From: an uncultured Dechloromonas sp.
Lineage (GTDB): Bacteria > Pseudomonadota > Gammaproteobacteria > Burkholderiales > Rhodocyclaceae
Length of the DNA: 18,621 nucleotides
Reading direction: 5' to 3'
Assembly (NCBI GenBank): GCA_946477505.1
Contig: CAMKYP010000019.1
Span: 1 to 18,621, forward strand
Part shown: piece by piece, positions 15,829-18,621 of the stretch
How the letters are laid out: every line of letters starts with the position of its first letter
Position numbering within the stretch: position 1 is the stretch's first letter
Position numbers and translations under genes: made by a program
The notes under the pieces: model-generated
Databases searched by the model: none
What the model saw: only the letters and a program-made list of their open reading frames with translations
What the model was told of the DNA's origin: nothing

Positions 15829-15924
15829 ATGTAGCTTTCCGGGGTGAGAGCCGTTGCTACAATAAGGTGTCACCTTCGGGTGACGACCGAATCCGGCCCG
15901 GCAGGGAAACCTGTCGGGCCTTCT
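15829..15924 (+). ncRNA. tracrRNA
   Basis: About 96 nt. The anti-repeat at 15830-15863 has 21 nt exactly complementary to the repeat 3' part (TGTAGCTTTCCGGGGTGAGAG at 15830-15850, one base over the quoting limit if read as one block), an unpaired CCGTT bulge, then GCTACAA complementary to the repeat start. It continues AATAAGG, a nexus-like hairpin GTCACC-TTCG-GGTGAC (15869-15884), and a GC-rich terminator hairpin. The segment CCGTTGCTACAATAAGG is, from memory, shared with the Neisseria meningitidis tracrRNA. It base-pairs with each crRNA repeat to load Cas9, and host RNase III may trim the duplex. It is divergent from cas9. Confidence 0.93.
15895..15924 (+). terminator. tracrRNA intrinsic terminator
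   Basis: An 11-bp stem GGCCCGGCAGG with CCTGTCGGGCC (one G-U pair) closes a GAAA tetraloop and is followed by TTCT. The stem is strong and the T-run short. It probably also forms the 3' Cas9-binding hairpin of the RNA. Confidence 0.8.
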
Positions 15925-15997
15925 CATATGGAAACATGAACTTCGCCACTTTCCTTGAGCGCAGTTTTACTGACCAATTGCAGGAACTAGCTTCATA

Positions 15998-16031
15998 GCT
16001 GCCGTTGAGTAAAAGCTTTTCCAATGGCAGC
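15998..16031. repeat. Imperfect inverted repeat, 34 bp
   Basis: GCTGCC and GGCAGC arms enclose a core AAAAGCTTTT with short unequal linkers. It would fold as a bulged hairpin in RNA. No T-run follows. Confidence 0.6.
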
Positions 16032-16090
16032 AAAGGCCTACGAGTTTGTGTTCAGCAAACGCCCTGAACGTCTCTCCGCTCTGAAAACTG

Positions 16091-16116
16091 CCTTCGCTAC
16101 GCTCGAGCGACGAAGG
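16091..16116. repeat. Imperfect palindrome with CGCTCGAGCG core
   Basis: CCTTCG and CGAAGG arms flank the perfect 10-bp palindrome CGCTCGAGCG, with the centre offset by one base. This looks like a dispersed intergenic (REP-like) unit. Confidence 0.6.
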
Positions 16117-16274
16117 ACCGCAGAGGGTCGGGAGGGTGAGTTTGCTGACAAGGGAAGCGGTCATTCGGCGTGATCTTCTCCCTTAAGGGCTTCTTACCGA
16201 AGCATTGCAGACTGAGTCAGCCGGTCCCTTGAACGGCCGTTCTGGCCGATCAACTGTCTGTTGTTACTGGCATG

Positions 16275-16291
16275 AGGCCGGATTTCGGCCT
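16275..16291. repeat. Short GC hairpin AGGCCG/CGGCCT
   Basis: A six-base-pair stem with loop GATTT. No T-run on either side, so a terminator is not supported. Confidence 0.55.
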
Positions 16292-16527
16292 TAGCGGACA
16301 TTCAGTCAGTATTGCGTGCGTGGCAAGTATCCATTCGAGAGCAGCCCGTGAAGCACCTTGTCAAACTCCGCATCAAATGACCCGCCGGTGTCTCCTGAAT
16401 CCGGGCTGCCTCTGCCAAGTCTTTCTAATTGGGATTGGTGAGCATTTTGTGCCCCATTTTGGTGTCGCCGACCTCGGCGGAGAACCAATTAGGTGCTGAA
16501 TTTGCATGCAGTCGGCGTTCGCTGTTC

Positions 16528-16546
16528 GAAGCGATTAGTGCGCTTC
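16528..16546. repeat. Inverted repeat GAAGCG-N7-CGCTTC upstream of the transporter genes
   Basis: Perfect 6-bp arms spaced by ATTAGTG, about 120 bp before the binding-protein start. The arm spacing would suit a dimeric regulator operator, but this is only a possibility. Confidence 0.4.
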
Positions 16547-16668
16547 AAAAATACAAAGTAGAAATTTTTTCAACGGGTACAGCGGGTTAACAAATACATC
16601 GGCGAAATGGGCCGTTCTGGCACATTGCATGCAATTTCCTCAGTGCTAACCCCACTTTGGAGATGTCG

Positions 16669-18279
16669 ATGAAACCTACAATCACGAAGCTTTCCGGCCT
16701 GTTTGCAGCGCTCCCCCTGGCGCTGGCGCTGTCTGGAAACTTGCATGCAGAAACCGTTGCCCGCTACGGCATTTCGATGGCGGACATTCCGCTGACGACG
16801 GGGCAGCCGGACCGCGGCGCTGGTGCCTACCAATTCACGGGGCACACGCTGTACGACCCCCTGGTCGCCTGGGAGGCGAACGTCGGCAATCGGCCGGGCA
16901 AGCTGGTTCCCGGCCTGGCAACCGACTGGAAGGCTGATCCCAAGGACAGCAAGAAGTGGGTTTTCCACCTGCGCAAGGGCGTCAAGTTCCACGATGGCTC
17001 CGAATTCACCGCCGATGCGGTGATCTGGAACCTCGACAAGGTGCTGGCCGACAAGTCGCCACAGTTCGACGCCAAGCAGAGCGCGCAGGTCCGGCCGCGC
17101 ATTCCGTCGATTGCCAGCTATCGCAAGGTCGGCCCCTACGAGGTCGAGATCGTCACCAAGGAAACCGATGCGCTCTTCCCCTATCAATTGCCCTGGTTCC
17201 TGATCTCCAGCCCGGCGCAATGGGAAAAGATGGGCAAGGACTGGAACAAGGTGGCCAGCCAGCCGTCCGGCACCGGGCCGTTCAAGCTCGACAAGCTGGT
17301 GCCGCGGGAGCGGGCCGATCTGGTCAAGAACGGCGGCTACTGGGACAAGAACCGCCTGCCGAAGACCGACCGCATCGTGCTGATGCCGATTCCGGATGCG
17401 ATGACCCGCGCCAATGCCCTGCTCAACGGGCAGGTTGACCTGATCGAGACGCCGCCGCCCGATGTGCTGTCGCAACTCAAGGCTGGCGGTTTCAAGCTGG
17501 TGCAGAACGTCACGCCGCACGTCTGGCCGTATCACTTCTCGACCTATCCGGGTTCGCCGTGGACCGACATCCGGGTGCGCAAGGCGGCCAACCTGGCGAT
17601 TGACCGTGACGCCGTGGTCAAGCTGATGAGCGGCCTGGCCACCCCGGCCAAGGGGCAGCTGGATGCTACTAGCCCGTGGTTCGGCAAGCCGGGCTTCAAG
17701 ATCGGCTACGACCTGGCCGCCGCGCGCGCCCTGATGGCACAAGCCGGTTACGGCCCCTCCAAGCCGCTGAATGCCAAGGTGATCATTGCCCAGGGCGGCA
17801 CCGGCCAGATGCTGTCGCTGCCGATGAACGAGTTCGTGCAACAGAGCCTGGCGGAAATCGGCATCAACGTCACCTTCGAGGTGGTTGAGCTGGAAAACCT
17901 GTACCGCCACTGGCGTGCGGGTGCCAAGGCCGACATGAACGCCGGCAAGGGCATCACGGCGATCAATCTGGGCTATGTGACGGCCGATCCGTTCTACGCG
18001 ATCACCCGCTTCACCGACAGCAAGTACGTCGCGCCGAACGGGGTGAACTGGGGCGGCTACAACAATCCCAAGGTGGATGAGGCCATCGAGAAGATCAAAA
18101 CCACGTTCGACACCAAGACGCAGGACAACCTGCTGTCCTTCGTGCATCAGAGCATGGTCGACGACGCCCAGATGCTGTGGGTGGTGCATGACGTGAATCC
18201 GCATGCCCTGTCGCCGAAGGTGAAGGAATTCATCCAGGCCCAGCACTGGTTCCAGGACCTGACCACGATCCGCATGTAA
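16669..18279 (+). CDS. ABC transporter substrate-binding protein, SBP_bac_5 (peptide/nickel type)
   Basis: A 536-aa extracytoplasmic solute-binding protein. ATG 16669 is chosen because GGAG lies 6 nt before it and it gives a clean Sec signal peptide: MKPTITK, a hydrophobic core, then LHA with cleavage before E28. The family-5 pattern is clear, with LYDPLVAWE near the mature start, WVFHLRKGVKFHDGSEFTADAV in the 100-125 region (shown in parts: HLRKGVKFHDG, FTADAV) and a C-terminal lobe with IRVRKAANLAIDR. Length is normal for the family. It should capture a peptide, nickel-chelate or similar ligand and pass it to the DppB-type permease encoded 46 bp later. The ligand cannot be read from sequence. 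Codon use is strongly GC-rich, unlike the signalling operon at the left of the window. Confidence 0.92.
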   Translation: MKPTITKLSGLFAALPLALALSGNLHAETVARYGISMADIPLTTGQPDRGAGAYQFTGHTLYDPLVAWEANVGNRPGKLVPGLATDWKADPKDSKKWVFHLRKGVKFHDGSEFTADAVIWNLDKVLADKSPQFDAKQSAQVRPRIPSIASYRKVGPYEVEIVTKETDALFPYQLPWFLISSPAQWEKMGKDWNKVASQPSGTGPFKLDKLVPRERADLVKNGGYWDKNRLPKTDRIVLMPIPDAMTRANALLNGQVDLIETPPPDVLSQLKAGGFKLVQNVTPHVWPYHFSTYPGSPWTDIRVRKAANLAIDRDAVVKLMSGLATPAKGQLDATSPWFGKPGFKIGYDLAAARALMAQAGYGPSKPLNAKVIIAQGGTGQMLSLPMNEFVQQSLAEIGINVTFEVVELENLYRHWRAGAKADMNAGKGITAINLGYVTADPFYAITRFTDSKYVAPNGVNWGGYNNPKVDEAIEKIKTTFDTKTQDNLLSFVHQSMVDDAQMLWVVHDVNPHALSPKVKEFIQAQHWFQDLTTIRM

Positions 18280-18285
18280 GCCCCC

Positions 18286-18307
18286 GGGCCGGGGTTTTCC
18301 CCGGCCC
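18286..18307 (+). promoter_or_regulatory. Intergenic GC hairpin between binding-protein and permease genes
   Basis: A perfect 9-bp stem GGGCCGGGG / CCCCGGCCC with a TTTT loop begins 6 bp after the stop codon. There is no T-run, so it is more likely an mRNA-stabilising or partial-attenuation structure. Such hairpins are common after binding-protein genes, which need more product than their permeases. Confidence 0.6.
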
Positions 18308-18325
18308 CCTCACCGGAATTCCGCC

Positions 18326-18621
18326 ATGTTCGCCTATATCCTCAAGCGCCTGATTTACGCGATCCCGATCGCGTTGAGCGTGACCATCGTTTCCTTCGTT
18401 CTCGTCTATCTGGCGCCGGGCGACCCACTGAGCGCCATTGCGCCGGCCGATGCCCCCGAAGAGGTGATCATCGCGCTGAAGAGCGCCTATGGCCTGGACA
18501 AGCCCGTACCAGTCCAATACGGCTTGTGGCTGATGCGGGCGCTGCATGGCGACCTCGGCCTGTCGATCGCGACCGGTCGCGAAGTGGCCGTTGAAGTGCT
18601 GCGCGCGGTGGGCAATACCCT
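18326..18621 (+). CDS. ABC transporter permease, DppB/OppB type (partial, cut by window end)
   Basis: The first 98 codons of a permease: MFAYILKRLIYAIPIALSV, then a hydrophobic segment to LVYLAPGDP, followed by YGLDKPVPVQYGLW and HGDLGLSI. The N-terminal KRL followed by the first membrane helix and the APGDP turn are typical of the DppB family. The start ATG 18326 follows CACCGGAATTCCGCC with only a weak ribosome site. It should form the membrane channel for the preceding binding protein, with a DppC-type permease and ATPases expected beyond the window. Confidence 0.92.
   Translation, partial: MFAYILKRLIYAIPIALSVTIVSFVLVYLAPGDPLSAIAPADAPEEVIIALKSAYGLDKPVPVQYGLWLMRALHGDLGLSIATGREVAVEVLRAVGNT

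Larger units (their letters stand above)
15925..16668. other. Non-coding interval of about 740 bp with inverted repeats
   Basis: No open frame here resembles a known protein or has a good ribosome site; the short minus-strand frames at 15967-16164 and 16306-16488 look spurious. The stretch holds at least four hairpin-forming repeats (listed separately) and must contain the promoter for the binding-protein gene at 16669, although I see no clear -35/-10 pair. It separates the CRISPR block from the transporter genes and may be a mosaic of old intergenic repeats. Confidence 0.6.

Noticed and set aside
11095..15925. csn2 or cas4 adaptation gene
   Set aside because: None is present; cas9, cas1 and cas2 account for all coding space, as expected for subtype II-C.
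15790..15927. 46-codon N-terminal extension of Cas9
   Set aside because: It would read through the tracrRNA gene; the family N-terminus begins at MNKTYTIGLDIG.
15967..16164. Short minus-strand frame in the intergenic interval
   Set aside because: It runs through the palindromes, lacks a ribosome site and resembles no family I know; probably spurious.
16570..18246. Long open frame (558 codons) on minus opposite the SBP gene
   Set aside because: A shadow of third-position GC bias; the + strand has a signal peptide and clear SBP_bac_5 motifs.

Overview
The window looks like chromosome from a betaproteobacterium, most likely in or near the Rhodocyclales. This rests on the Neisseria-like type II-C CRISPR system, the c-di-GMP signalling genes and the GC-rich peptide-transporter genes, and is an inference rather than a phylogenetic result. 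The left third is visibly more AT-rich than the cas genes and the right-hand transporter genes, so the window is a mosaic.

Left block (about 1-8350, all +): a tightly packed signalling operon. It encodes a PAS-GGDEF-EAL protein, a Tat-like exported periplasmic binding protein, a large hybrid-free sensor histidine kinase (two membrane segments, HAMP, four PAS-like domains, HisKA, HATPase), two stand-alone receiver proteins and an HD-GYP phosphodiesterase. Gaps are 1-35 bp and one junction overlaps (ATGA). The likely logic is periplasmic ligand binding, then kinase, then receivers, then c-di-GMP turnover.

Mobile block (about 8420-9995): an internally deleted IS5-family remnant (323 bp, terminal inverted repeats still visible, only the transposase C-terminus left). 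Next comes a complete IS3-family element (1193 bp, IS407-like, orfA/orfB joined by an A6G slippage site, ACGT target duplication). It lies directly against the outermost, 5'-degenerate CRISPR repeat.

CRISPR block (about 9996-15925): a complete type II-C system. The array has 17 repeats and 16 spacers and reads on +, with a strong intrinsic terminator at its cas2-proximal end. cas9-cas1-cas2 run on the minus strand toward the array, and a tracrRNA gene sits divergently just upstream of cas9. The tracrRNA has a recognisable promoter, an anti-repeat matching this array, a nexus hairpin and a terminator. Cas9 is 1135 aa with all RuvC and HNH signature motifs and resembles the Neisseria meningitidis Cas9 group.

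Right block (about 15930-18621): about 740 bp of non-coding DNA with several inverted repeats. It is followed by an SBP_bac_5 peptide-type binding protein with a signal peptide, an intergenic GC hairpin, and the start of a DppB-type permease cut by the window end.
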